Below, in pieces: positions 25,543 to 34,260 of a DNA stretch of 64,000 nucleotides. Position 1 is the first letter of the stretch. Each line of letters starts with the position of its first letter. This DNA is from Bradyrhizobium campsiandrae (GTDB lineage Bacteria; Pseudomonadota; Alphaproteobacteria; Rhizobiales; Xanthobacteraceae), in the NCBI RefSeq assembly GCF_014529705.1, contig NZ_JAANIH010000024.1, positions 1 through 64,000 of the forward strand, read 5' to 3'. The position numbers were made by a program, and so were the translations under genes. Under the pieces are notes generated by a model. That model was not told the origin of the DNA. It searched no databases and worked only from the letters and a program-made list of their open reading frames with translations.

Positions 25543-26715
25543 TCACGACGCCGCAAGCTGCTCCTCGACCAGCTTGACCCAATAGGACGTGCCGAACACG
25601 ATCGCCTCGTCGTTGAAATTGTAGGCGGGATGGTGCAGGCCGGCGCTGTCGCCGTTGCCGCAGAAGATGAACGCGCCTGGGCGCGTTTCCAGCATGTAGG
25701 CAAAATCCTCGCCGCCCATCAACGGCGACATTTCGAGCACGTTGGCCTCGCCCGCCACCTGCTTGGCAATGCGCATCGCGACCTCGGTCTCCGCGGCGTG
25801 GTTGTTCACGACGGGATAACCGCGCTTGTAGTGCAGATCGATCTTGGCCCCGGTGATCTGGGCGACGCCCGCGACGACCTCGCGCACGCGCTTCTCGACC
25901 AGCTTGCGCACGTCGGGCGTCAGCGTGCGGATCGTGCCCCTGAGCGTTGCGGTTTGCGGAATGACGTTGCGGGCATTGCCGGCGTGGAATTCGCAGATCG
26001 AGATCACGGCCGATTCCAGGGGATCGACGCTGCGCGCGACGATCGACTGCAAGGCCGTGATCAGCTGCGCCCCGACGAGAACGGAATCGACGCATTTGTG
26101 GGGACGCGCGGCATGGCCGCCGAGGCCTTCGATCATGATATCGACCTCGTCGGTCGACGCCATGATCGGGCCGGGCCGGATCGCGAACGAGCCGATCGGA
26201 ATGCCTGGGCCGTTGTGCATGCCGTAAACCTGATCGATGCCGAAGCGCTCCATCATCCCATCCTTGACCATCGCCGCGCCGCCGGCGCCGCCCTCTTCGG
26301 CCGGCTGGAAGATCACGACGGCATCGCCGGCGAAGTTGCGGGTCTCGGCGAGATAGCGCGCAGCGCCGAGCAGCATCGCGGTGTGCCCGTCATGGCCGCA
26401 GGCGTGCATCTTGCCCGGAAGCTTGGAGGCGTAAGGCAGGTTGGTCTGTTCCTCGACCGGCAGCGCGTCCATGTCGGCGCGCAGGCCGATCGCCTTGAGC
26501 CCGCCGCCGGCCGGCTTGTTGCCCTTGATCACGCCGACCACGCCGGTCTGGCCGATGCCGCTCACCACCTCGTCGCAGCCGAACTCGCGCAGCCGATCCG
26601 CGACGAATGCTGCGGTGCGGTGGACGTCATACAGCAATTCGGGGTGCTCATGGATGTCGCGCCGCCAAGCCTGGATATCGGGTTGAAGGTCGGCGACGCG
26701 GTTCACGATCGGCAT
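25543..26715 (-). CDS. M20-family metallo-amidohydrolase (hippurate/N-acyl-amino-acid hydrolase type)
   Basis: This 390-residue di-metal hydrolase would cleave N-acyl or N-aminobenzoyl amino acids. Metal-site landmarks are GLRADMDALPVEEQT near residue 78, KMHACGHDGHTAMLLGAARY near 102, FQPAEEGGAGGAAMVKDGMM near 137 and the C-terminal HHPAYNFNDEAIVFGTSYW. The dimer/lid domain carries GLGGHAARPHKCVDSV and FHAGNARNVIPQTATLRGTI. No signal peptide, so cytoplasmic. The start ATG 26715 has no clear ribosome-binding site. Indole-acetyl amino acids or hippurate are possible substrates; the sequence does not decide. Confidence 0.9.
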   Translation of the reverse strand: MPIVNRVADLQPDIQAWRRDIHEHPELLYDVHRTAAFVADRLREFGCDEVVSGIGQTGVVGVIKGNKPAGGGLKAIGLRADMDALPVEEQTNLPYASKLPGKMHACGHDGHTAMLLGAARYLAETRNFAGDAVVIFQPAEEGGAGGAAMVKDGMMERFGIDQVYGMHNGPGIPIGSFAIRPGPIMASTDEVDIMIEGLGGHAARPHKCVDSVLVGAQLITALQSIVARSVDPLESAVISICEFHAGNARNVIPQTATLRGTIRTLTPDVRKLVEKRVREVVAGVAQITGAKIDLHYKRGYPVVNNHAAETEVAMRIAKQVAGEANVLEMSPLMGGEDFAYMLETRPGAFIFCGNGDSAGLHHPAYNFNDEAIVFGTSYWVKLVEEQLAAS

Positions 26716-26892
26716 GGAGGGGTCTCAAGCTTTGTTGAAAATGCAGGATTGTCTACCATGCAAGCGCCAGTCCACCCAACGGTCTCTGGCCGGGGTTTAG
26801 CCCTGCTTGTTCGGCATGGCCGGGCTTGTCCCGATCGTCACTGTCCGCCTATTAGGATGGAACGTTAGAGACCAATTCAGGGTGGAAGCAGA

Positions 26893-28512
26893 ATGCCGAG
26901 GCGGCTCGAAGGTGAGTTTGACTATATTGTCGCGGGCGCCGGCACGGCCGGCTGCATCGTCGCCAATCGCCTGTCGGCCGACCCCAAAAACCGAGTCCTC
27001 GTTCTCGAGGCCGGCGGGGACGACAACTGGATCTGGTTCCATATTCCGGTCGGCTATCTCTTTGCGATCGGCAATCCACGCTCCGACTGGATGTTCAAAA
27101 CCGAGGCCGAGCCCGGCCTGAACGGCCGGTCGCTCGCCTATCCCCGCGGCAAGGTGATCGGGGGCTGCTCGGCCATCAACGCCATGATCTCGATGCGCGG
27201 ACAGGCCGCCGATTACGATCACTGGCGCCAGCTCGGCATGACCGGCTGGGGCTATGATGACGTGCTGCCGCTGTTTAGGCGGATCGAGGATCACTTCCTG
27301 GGCGCGAGCGAGCATCACGGTGTCGGCGGCGGCTGGCGCATCGAGGCGCCGCGGCTGTCCTGGACCATTCTCGACGCCGTTGGCGATGCCGCAGAAGAGA
27401 TGGGGATCAAGCGCATCCCGGACTTCAACACCGGCGACAACGAGGGCACGAGCTATTTCCACGTCAACCAGAAGCGCGGCCGACGCTGGTCCTCGGCACG
27501 CGGTTTCCTCAAGCCGGCCTTGAGACGCCCCAATCTGCGGCTTGAGAAGCATGTGCTGGTCGAGCGCCTCATCATCGAGCAGGGCCGTGCCGTCGGCGTT
27601 CACTTCATCCAGAACGGCGAGACCATCGAGGCGCGCGCCCAGCGCGAGGTGATCCTCTCGGCCGGCTCGATCGGCTCAGTGCAGGTGCTGCATCGCTCCG
27701 GCATCGGGCCAGCCGACTGGCTGTCGCCGCTCGGCATCGACATTGTCATGGACAAGCCCGGCGTGGGGCGGAATTTGCAGGACCATCTGCAGCAGCGCGC
27801 GATCTACAAGGTCGAGGGCGTGCGGACGCTGAACGAGACCTATTACAACCTGTTCCGCCGTGGCCTGATGGGCCTCGACTATGCCTTCCGCCGTCGTGGT
27901 CCGTTGACCATGGCGCCATCGCAGCTCGGCATCTTCACGCGCTCAGACGCGACGCGCGCGCGCGCCAACATCCAGTTCCACGTGCAGCCGCTGTCGCTCG
28001 ACAAGTTCGGCGATCCGCTGCACCGCTTCCCGGCGATCACGGTGAGCGCCTGCAATCTCCAGCCGACTTCGCGCGGCACCGTGCGCCTGCGCTCGGCGAG
28101 CCCGGACGAGAAGCCGATCATTGCGCCGAATTACCTGTCGACCGACGACGACCGCCAGGTCGGCGCCGACGCCATCCGCACCACACGCCGCCTGATGCAG
28201 CAGAAGGCGCTGGCGAAATATCGACCCAGCGAATATCTGCCCGGCCCCACCGTCGGCGACGACGACGCCTCGCTCGCAAAGGCCGCCGGCGATATCGGCA
28301 CGACCATCTTCCATCCCGTCGGCACCGCGAAAATGGGCGCGGCGAGCGATCCGATGGCCGTGGTCGACGAGCGCCTGCGCTTCTACGGCCTCGGCGGCCT
28401 TCGCGTCATCGACGCCTCGATCATGCCGACCATCACCTCGGGCAATACCAACACGCCGACCGCGATGATCGCCGAGAAGGGCGCGACGATGATCCTGGAG
28501 GATGCGAAGTAG
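26893..28512 (+). CDS. GMC-family FAD-dependent oxidoreductase (choline/alcohol dehydrogenase-like)
   Basis: This 539-residue flavoprotein has the FAD dinucleotide fold at the N-terminus (DYIVAGAGTAGCIVANRLS). It has the GMC signatures PRGKVIGGCSAINAMISMRG near residue 85 and SAGSIGSVQVLHRSGIGPAD near 257. The catalytic His is in TTIFHPVGTAKMG near 475, and the C-terminal block is GNTNTPTAMIAEKGA. It should oxidise a primary alcohol. Choline is possible, but no betaine-aldehyde dehydrogenase or BetI neighbour supports it. The start ATG 26893 is about 180 bp from the divergent M20 gene. Confidence 0.9.
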   Translation: MPRRLEGEFDYIVAGAGTAGCIVANRLSADPKNRVLVLEAGGDDNWIWFHIPVGYLFAIGNPRSDWMFKTEAEPGLNGRSLAYPRGKVIGGCSAINAMISMRGQAADYDHWRQLGMTGWGYDDVLPLFRRIEDHFLGASEHHGVGGGWRIEAPRLSWTILDAVGDAAEEMGIKRIPDFNTGDNEGTSYFHVNQKRGRRWSSARGFLKPALRRPNLRLEKHVLVERLIIEQGRAVGVHFIQNGETIEARAQREVILSAGSIGSVQVLHRSGIGPADWLSPLGIDIVMDKPGVGRNLQDHLQQRAIYKVEGVRTLNETYYNLFRRGLMGLDYAFRRRGPLTMAPSQLGIFTRSDATRARANIQFHVQPLSLDKFGDPLHRFPAITVSACNLQPTSRGTVRLRSASPDEKPIIAPNYLSTDDDRQVGADAIRTTRRLMQQKALAKYRPSEYLPGPTVGDDDASLAKAAGDIGTTIFHPVGTAKMGAASDPMAVVDERLRFYGLGGLRVIDASIMPTITSGNTNTPTAMIAEKGATMILEDAK

Positions 28513-29216
28513 CATCCGGTGCGACCGCCGCGCGGGCACCGGGATGGAGCGGCCCGGACGGTCCTCCCTGCAAAGACATGAAAACAACCCCATGCACAGT
28601 AGCGGCGCAGTCAAGCGACGGCCCGTCGGTGCGACCACGATCGAGCGCGCCCAAGATTCGCATTTTACGAATTTCACTTGCGACGTCGGGCAAAACAGTG
28701 GCATGATGTCACCGTGCCCATTCGAAAGCGGCATCGATGTGGTTGCCCTGTTCGGGGGCGAGGCGGACGTGAAACGCCACGGCCTCGGTCTTGGTATGGC
28801 GGACGGCAAATAGCGGATAACTCTGGACGCCTGGATGGTGCGCGCTGTCTTGGCCGAAAAAACTCTGTTCTGATCGACCAGAGATGCTATACTAGTAGTT
28901 GAATTTTTATTTTTGCTGAACCGTTGCACCCCGGTAATTTCAGCCGGGATCGTCACTGGACCCATGCGGAAAATCCAAATGCATTCTCGGCCGTAAGGAC
29001 GGCCGCAGCAGAAGGACGTGTAAAGTCGCCTCATCGCTATCGCTCGCAAAGCGATCGCGGCGAGCTGCAAGGACATCCGCGCTGTGGGTTGGCGAGTTGT
29101 CATCAGACTAGAAGGCCAAAGCCGAATTCGCGAAGTTCTATCCGGATGTGAGCTGTTATTCGTTCGCGTTAAACGCTGATGTGATGTCAACCAACCGACA
29201 GATCGTGGAGGGCAAG
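28513..29216. other. Gene-poor, lower-GC stretch with a possible coding remnant
   Basis: About 700 bp hold no gene that I can support. The base composition is visibly more AT-rich than the flanks, notably 28870-28925 with long T runs. On the minus strand at about 28708-28875 a start-less frame reads FAVRHTKTEAVAFHVRLAPE and then NHIDAAFEWAR before TGA. It looks like the tail of a decayed protein gene but is not identified. No tRNA, transposase or terminal repeat was seen. Confidence 0.4.
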
Positions 29217-30776
29217 ATGCCTCGGTACAAAGCGCTCGGAGAGTGGCACGAGGTGACGCTCGTTAATCTCGGCGAGCTGGGTGGGAACGATGTCACGTTC
29301 CCTGCTGCTGCCGGCAGGCGGGCGGCTCATATCCCGGCGCCGACCTATACCCAAGCGATTCAACAGGCCGTCAGCGCTTCATCGGTTCTGCAATCACGCA
29401 TCCCCGATCTGGCAAATGTTACCGTCGTGCAGGCGCACGTCGCAGCACGTCCCAGCCATGGAACGAGGCGCGGCGCGGCGTCACCGGTCTCAACCTCTTC
29501 CACGCAAATGCTCCTGACGCAGACTGTGATCGCCGAAGGCTTGAGGCAAGCTGATCTTGCTATTGCAGTGAAGGACTTTGGAGCCACCGTGATCGAGGAA
29601 GGTCTTGATGGCAAGGTGCTCCTGCGCGTCGCGTCCATCAAGCAAGTGTTTCCCCTCGTTGAACGCCTCACACAACTGGAAGTGGGATCCGTTACGCCCA
29701 ATTTTATTCGACGCATTGCCTCCATCAACAAATCGGCACCGGCCGCGGCCTGGTCTCATGACAAGATCGGTGTGCCGGCCGCATGGACGGTCACCCGTGG
29801 GAGAGCCGACGTGAAAGTCGCCGTGCTCGACGAGGGGGTGGACACTGCCCACCCCGCTTTGAAAGCAGCGGTGGTTGCGCAAAAAGATTTCATCGGAAAC
29901 AATGGCAGCTCGGCCATACCCGCCGGGAACGATGCACATGGCACCGCATGCGCAGGGATTGTTGTGTCACGCGACAACACTTTCCCGGGCATCGCCCCGA
30001 ATTGCTCCCTCATCGCAGCGCGCATTGCCATGGGTGACGGCAGTGGGCACTGGATTTTCGACGACTTCAAGACCGCGGATGCGATCGATTGGTGCTGGCG
30101 GCAAGGCGCCGCCGTACTCTCGAATTCCTGGGGTGGCGGCGCTCCGAGTGACGCCATCAGTCGCGCCTTCGCACGTGCGCGAACTCAAGGGCGCGATGGG
30201 CTGGGTGCCGTGGTCGCTATCGCGGCAGGTAATGACCAGACTCCGATCGACTTCCCCGGCAACCTGCCTGGATATGTCACGGTCGGCGCCTCCAATCCTG
30301 CCGACGAGCGCAAGACGAAAACCTCCTCCGACGGGGAAGATTGGTGGGGCTCAAATTATGGCCCAGCCATGCATCTCCTCGCCCCGGGTGTCTTCATTTG
30401 GACCACGGATATCTCCGGACCCGCGGGCTACGACCCCGGCGATTTCACGAAGACCTTCAATGGAACCTCCTCCGCAACGCCGGCGGTCGCCGGTGCCGCG
30501 GCGTTGATGATCAGCGCGAATCCCGCGATCAGCGCTGCCAGCGTCCGCGATTTGCTCGGAACCACCGCAAAAAAGATCGAGGGCCAGACGACTTGGACGC
30601 CTGAACTCGGTTGGGGCAGGCTCGACGTTGGCAGTGCGGTGACAGCCGCGAAGGGCGCCGGAGCGCCCGCACCTGCGAAGCCACCCAAGAGAAAGGCCAA
30701 GAAAGCCAAGAAAGCCAAGAACGTTAAGAAAGCCAAGAAGGCAAAGAAGGCCAAGAAGGCACGCAAAGGGAGATAG
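29217..30776 (+). CDS. Subtilisin-like serine protease (S8) with lysine-rich C-terminal tail
   Basis: This 519-residue subtilase has an intact triad: Asp205 (VAVLDEGVD), His241 (NDAHGTACAG) and Ser418 (NGTSSATPAVAGAAAL), with oxyanion Asn339 (IAAGND). Residues 1-175 form a propeptide-like region (GKVLLRVASIKQVFPLVERL). Residues 485-519 are almost only Lys, Ala and Arg (KKAKKAKNVKKAKKAKKAKK). No signal peptide is seen, so it is probably cytoplasmic, which is unusual for the family. I start at ATG 29217, four bases after GGAGGG; ATG 29184 and GTG 29148 are alternatives. A small protein gene follows within 75 bp on the same strand. The basic tail could bind nucleic acid or a partner (inference). 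Confidence 0.88.
   Translation: MPRYKALGEWHEVTLVNLGELGGNDVTFPAAAGRRAAHIPAPTYTQAIQQAVSASSVLQSRIPDLANVTVVQAHVAARPSHGTRRGAASPVSTSSTQMLLTQTVIAEGLRQADLAIAVKDFGATVIEEGLDGKVLLRVASIKQVFPLVERLTQLEVGSVTPNFIRRIASINKSAPAAAWSHDKIGVPAAWTVTRGRADVKVAVLDEGVDTAHPALKAAVVAQKDFIGNNGSSAIPAGNDAHGTACAGIVVSRDNTFPGIAPNCSLIAARIAMGDGSGHWIFDDFKTADAIDWCWRQGAAVLSNSWGGGAPSDAISRAFARARTQGRDGLGAVVAIAAGNDQTPIDFPGNLPGYVTVGASNPADERKTKTSSDGEDWWGSNYGPAMHLLAPGVFIWTTDISGPAGYDPGDFTKTFNGTSSATPAVAGAAALMISANPAISAASVRDLLGTTAKKIEGQTTWTPELGWGRLDVGSAVTAAKGAGAPAPAKPPKRKAKKAKKAKNVKKAKKAKKAKKARKGR
30690..30768 (+). repeat. Degenerate AAG-GCC-AAG codon repeat
   Basis: The end of the protease gene is built of repeated AAGAAAGCCAAG-like units, giving the KKAKKAK tail. 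Such tracts change length easily by slippage in 3-bp steps and keep the frame. Confidence 0.75.
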
Positions 30777-30851
30777 AGTCCGATATGCCAGTGCAGGGGC
30801 GGCACAGATCCCCCCATGGCCTGTAACGCCTTTAGACTGTATACTCGCAAT

Positions 30852-31355
30852 ATGAGCACATACTACTACGCTGGCGGCCAGAAGGTCGACCTGGAGCCGG
30901 ACCAGGAGCACGTCGCGGTCGACCAAGCCGCCGCCAAAGAGGCCGGACTGGACGCCAAGGTCAGTCCTGACTCCAGTACTGCGATGCGCGCAGGAGCCGG
31001 CGTCCTCGTGACGCCGCGCTCGTCGTTGGCCCCTGATATCCTTCGGCTACTTCAAGAGGCTGGCGCTCTTCAACCCGTGTACAGGCGTGACAAAGCCGTC
31101 GTCGTTGCCATGCCAGAGGTACGTGTCGAGTTCGACACCCCTGCTCAGCGCCGCAAGGTGATGAAATTTCTGTCCCCGAATGCTTCCGACGTCTCGGTCA
31201 CCGAGGACACAAAAGACCGCCTGGTGCTTCGGCCTGTCTCCGGCCACGGCGAGGACGCCTTGAACCTCGCCAACAGCATTCAGGAACACGCCAAGCCCGC
31301 CGCCGCTTCAGTCCGCTTTGTGCAGTTCGTCCCCAAGCCGGGGACCATTGGGTAA
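30852..31355 (+). CDS. Small protein of unknown function, possible subtilase-propeptide-like partner
   Basis: This 167-residue soluble protein begins MSTYYYAGGQKVDLEPDQEH. I do not recognise a named family. The YYYAGG.KVxLEP opening resembles N-terminal segments of bacterial subtilases. Its C-terminal half (KDRLVLRPVSGHGEDALNLA, then SVRFVQFVPKPG) has the beta-alpha-beta pattern of a subtilase propeptide and resembles residues 130-166 of the adjacent protease. It has no signal peptide and no Cys. It starts 75 bp after the protease stop. Inference: an inhibitor, folding chaperone or adaptor acting in trans on that protease. The frame is well supported, the role is not. Confidence 0.65.
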   Translation: MSTYYYAGGQKVDLEPDQEHVAVDQAAAKEAGLDAKVSPDSSTAMRAGAGVLVTPRSSLAPDILRLLQEAGALQPVYRRDKAVVVAMPEVRVEFDTPAQRRKVMKFLSPNASDVSVTEDTKDRLVLRPVSGHGEDALNLANSIQEHAKPAAASVRFVQFVPKPGTIG

Positions 31356-31513
31356 ACCTGACCGTGACCCGGTCCTGGGCTCCTGAACGGCAAGCCTCGG
31401 GCTCACGAAAACGTCATTCTCTTCGGTCCGCAACGCCGTGCGTGCGGGAATAAACCCGGCCTCCCCCCGATCATCTCCCCGAAGCCCAATTCCGGGCCAA
31501 AGGAGACGTTGCG

Positions 31514-32458
31514 ATGCGCGGACATGACCACGGGGACGACGGCGTCAGCCGCCGCAAGGTGTTGGAATGCATGACCTGGGCCGGCACCGGGGTGCTCTGG
31601 ACCATCACAGGCGGCGTGCCGCGCTCGCTCGGCATCATCGATTCTGCTGAAGCTGCGACCGCTGCCGCGCCCGGCATGACCTTCCTCCAGATCAGCGACA
31701 GCCATGTCGGCTTCGACAAGCCGGCCAACCCCAATGCGCTGGGCACGCTGGAGGAGGCCGTCAACAAGATCAATGCAATGCCGGCCAAGCCGTCGTTCAT
31801 GATCCACACCGGTGACATCACCCATCTGTCCAAGGCCGCCGAGTTCGACAACGCCGATCGCATCATCTCGCAGTCCAAGCTCGACGTGCATTACGTGCCC
31901 GGCGAGCATGACTTCCTCGACGAGGAGGTGAAGTTCTATCGCGAGCGTTACGGCCGTGGCACCAAGGGCCAGGGCTGGTACTCGTTCGATGCCGGTGGCG
32001 TGCACTTCATCGGCCTCGTCAACGTCGTCGACCTCAAGGCCGGTGGCCTCGGCAATCTCGGCACCGAGCAACTCGCCTGGCTCGAGGACGATCTACGCGG
32101 CAAGTCGAAATCCACGCCTATCGTCCTGTTCGCACACATTCCGCTCTGGACCGTCTATCCGGAATGGGGCTGGGGCACCGAGGACGGCGGCCGGGCGCTC
32201 GAATACGTCAAGGGTTTTGGCTCGGTCACCGTGCTGAACGGCCACATCCACCAGGTGATGCAGAAGGTCGAAGGCAACGTCACCTTCCATACCGCGCGCT
32301 CGACCGCCTTCCCGCAGCCCGCGCCGGGCGCCGCCTCCTCGCCCGGACCGATGAAGGTCGAGGATGCCAAGCTCCGCGCGATGCTCGGGGTCGCCAGCGT
32401 CAACTTCAAGCAGAACGAGCAGCGGCTCGCGATCATCGACACGCCGCTCCAAGGTTGA
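31514..32458 (+). CDS. Metallophosphoesterase with Tat-type leader
   Basis: This 314-residue calcineurin-like phosphoesterase has a leader with SRRKVLECMTWAGTGVLWTI, typical of twin-arginine export, so it is probably periplasmic. Metal-binding motifs appear in order: ISDSHVGFD near residue 60, HTGDITH near 97, then GEHD (VPGEHDF) where most members have GNHD or GNHE, FAHIPLW near 203 and LNGHIHQ near 240. The Asn-to-Glu change at the transition-state residue is unusual and may alter activity. The start ATG 31514 follows AAAGGAG. It heads a run of four genes with a cupredoxin, an ECF sigma factor and its anti-sigma factor. Confidence 0.88.
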   Translation: MRGHDHGDDGVSRRKVLECMTWAGTGVLWTITGGVPRSLGIIDSAEAATAAAPGMTFLQISDSHVGFDKPANPNALGTLEEAVNKINAMPAKPSFMIHTGDITHLSKAAEFDNADRIISQSKLDVHYVPGEHDFLDEEVKFYRERYGRGTKGQGWYSFDAGGVHFIGLVNVVDLKAGGLGNLGTEQLAWLEDDLRGKSKSTPIVLFAHIPLWTVYPEWGWGTEDGGRALEYVKGFGSVTVLNGHIHQVMQKVEGNVTFHTARSTAFPQPAPGAASSPGPMKVEDAKLRAMLGVASVNFKQNEQRLAIIDTPLQG

Positions 32459-32471
32459 AGAGAAGCTGACC

Positions 32472-32813
32472 ATGAAGACACTCAGCCGCCGCGACTTCGC
32501 CGTCGACTTCGGTCTCTCCTTGGCCGCGGCCATCCTGCTCCCCGTCACGACCGCCCGTGCCGACAACACCGCCTTGGAGGTGCATATCGACAATTTCGTC
32601 TTCCAGCCGCAGGAGCTCAAGATCAAGGTCGGCACGACCGTGACCTGGACCAACCGGGACGACATCCCCCACACCGTGGTGTCGGCCGGCAAGTTCCGGT
32701 CCAAGACCCTGGACACCGACGACAAGTTCACGTTCACCTTCACCGATGCGGGCGACTACAAGTACTTTTGTTCGTTGCACCCGCACATGACCGGGATGAT
32801 CAAGGTTGAGTAA
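32472..32813 (+). CDS. Periplasmic cupredoxin (plastocyanin/amicyanin-like)
   Basis: This 113-residue exported blue-copper protein has an N-terminal signal with twin-arginine character (TLSRRDFAVDFGLSLAAAIL). The mature part is one cupredoxin domain. The copper ligands are visible: His in NRDDIPHTVVS and Cys-His-Met in YFCSLHPHMTGM. It should carry electrons or copper in the periplasm. It starts 13 bp after the metallophosphoesterase stop and is clearly in the same operon. The redox partner is not known. Confidence 0.9.
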   Translation: MKTLSRRDFAVDFGLSLAAAILLPVTTARADNTALEVHIDNFVFQPQELKIKVGTTVTWTNRDDIPHTVVSAGKFRSKTLDTDDKFTFTFTDAGDYKYFCSLHPHMTGMIKVE

Positions 32814-32940
32814 CGTCTCCAACCAAGGCATCTCTGTCTTGCCCGGCCGGTGGTCCCACGCCGGCCGGGCTCGCATGCCTTCGGGCAGAACTCACGACGC
32901 AACGACGTACCAAACGCAGCAAGAGGCAAAGCGAGAGGCG

Positions 32941-33489
32941 ATGCCCGTCAGCGACGATTTCCAGAAGGCGCAGCGCTTCCGCGAGGCGGCACTGCCCTAT
33001 CTCGACGACGTCTACACGCTCGCACGCTATCTGCTGCGCGATGCCTCCGACGCGGAGGACGCGGTGCAGGAATGCTATTTGCGTGCGCTGAAGCATTTCG
33101 ACAGCTATCGGGGCCCGGCCATGAAGCCGTGGCTGTTCGCGATCCTGCGCAATGTCTGCAACGCCGAATATGCCAGACGCGCGCATTCGCACGCCGCGAT
33201 CGAGGATACGCCCGGCGCCGCCGATCAGACGCCGATGTGGCAGGAGAACGAGGCCAGCCCGGAGACCGAGGTGCTGCGCAGCCGCGACGCCGGCGCCATC
33301 CGCAAGATGATCGACGCACTCGCCGAGCCGTTCAAGGAAACCTTCGTGCTGCGGGAGATCAACAACCTGTCCTACCGTGAAATTGCAGAAGCCGTCGGCG
33401 CCCCGGTTGGCACCGTGATGTCCCGCCTCGCCCGTGCCCGCGCCATGCTGCGCGCGGCCTGGACGGCGGAAGAGGAGCACTCGAAATGA
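32941..33489 (+). CDS. ECF-type RNA polymerase sigma factor
   Basis: This 182-residue ECF sigma factor has region 2 near residues 15-75 (LARYLLRDASDAEDAVQECY, AMKPWLFAILRNVCNAEYAR) and region 4 near 120-175 (FKETFVLREINNLSYREIAE, GAPVGTVMSRLARARAMLRA). The start ATG 32941 follows GAGAGGC; an in-frame upstream extension to 32806 has no family sequence. It overlaps the downstream anti-sigma gene as ATGA. The genes upstream (phosphoesterase, cupredoxin) are likely members of its regulon. A GGGAATAAA at 31449-31457, before the first gene, resembles the -35 of some rhizobial ECF promoters, but no convincing -10 follows. Confidence 0.92.
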   Translation: MPVSDDFQKAQRFREAALPYLDDVYTLARYLLRDASDAEDAVQECYLRALKHFDSYRGPAMKPWLFAILRNVCNAEYARRAHSHAAIEDTPGAADQTPMWQENEASPETEVLRSRDAGAIRKMIDALAEPFKETFVLREINNLSYREIAEAVGAPVGTVMSRLARARAMLRAAWTAEEEHSK

Positions 33490-34250
33490 CCTGCGACGAA
33501 GCACAGATCCTGCTTCACGCGCTGCTCGACAACGAGCTCGATGCCGGCCACGCGCGCGAGGTCGAAGCCCATATCGCGACCTGCCCGGCCTGTACCGCCG
33601 AATTCACGGCACAGCGCGAGATGAAGCGCGTGCTGGCCGACACCAAGCTGCGCTACAGCGCCCCCGCGAGCCTGCGCACGCGTATCGAGGCGTCGATCCC
33701 GCAGGCGCGGCCGCAGCCGAGCCGGCGTTCCGTGCTGCGCGGTTTCGCGATGGGCTCGGCGGTCTCGGCACTCGCCGCCACCGGCGTCGTCGCCGTCGTG
33801 CTGCGCCAGGACGACCAGCAGCGCATCCTCTCGGAGGTGGTCTCCGCGCATCTGCGCTCGCTCCAGGCCGGGCACCTCATCGACGTGGTCTCGACCGACC
33901 AGCACACCGTCAAGCCGTGGTTCAACGGCAAGCTTGACGTCGCCCCGCCCGTGATCGACCTCACCGCGCAAGGTTTTACGCTGGTCGGCGGCCGGCTCGA
34001 CTATGTCGACGCACGCGCCATCGGCGCGGTCGTCTACAAGCGCCGGCAGCACATCATCAACCTGTTCGTGTCGCAGACGGCGAGCACCGAGCATCGGCCC
34101 CCGAAGACACAGACCATGCAGGGCTTCAACTGCCGCCGCTGGGGCGAACGCGGCCTGAACTTCTGGGCCGTCAGCGACATCGGCGGCGACGAGCTCGCCG
34201 AGTTCGTCGACAAGTTCGAGACGGCGATGAAGGCGAATGTGGAGGGGTAG
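33486..34250 (+). CDS. Transmembrane anti-sigma factor with zinc-finger N-terminus
   Basis: This 254-residue protein has an N-terminal anti-sigma domain with the ZAS motif HIATCPAC (H-x3-C-x2-C) near residues 29-36, a single membrane helix near 90 (GFAMGSAVSALAATGVVAVV) and a periplasmic sensor domain (HLIDVVSTDQHTVKPWFNGK, GFTLVGGRLDYVDARAIGAV). The periplasmic part resembles that of RsiW/ChrR-like anti-sigma factors found with oxidative or metal stress sigma factors. It is translationally coupled to the sigma gene. The signal is unknown; a copper or redox cue would fit the cupredoxin neighbour (inference). Confidence 0.9.
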   Translation: MTCDEAQILLHALLDNELDAGHAREVEAHIATCPACTAEFTAQREMKRVLADTKLRYSAPASLRTRIEASIPQARPQPSRRSVLRGFAMGSAVSALAATGVVAVVLRQDDQQRILSEVVSAHLRSLQAGHLIDVVSTDQHTVKPWFNGKLDVAPPVIDLTAQGFTLVGGRLDYVDARAIGAVVYKRRQHIINLFVSQTASTEHRPPKTQTMQGFNCRRWGERGLNFWAVSDIGGDELAEFVDKFETAMKANVEG

Positions 34251-34260
34251 TAGTCTCCGC

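Noticed and set aside
28513..29216. Possible integrative element boundary
   Set aside because: No integrase, tRNA gene, direct repeats or transposase fragment could be identified, so only an atypical-composition patch is reported.
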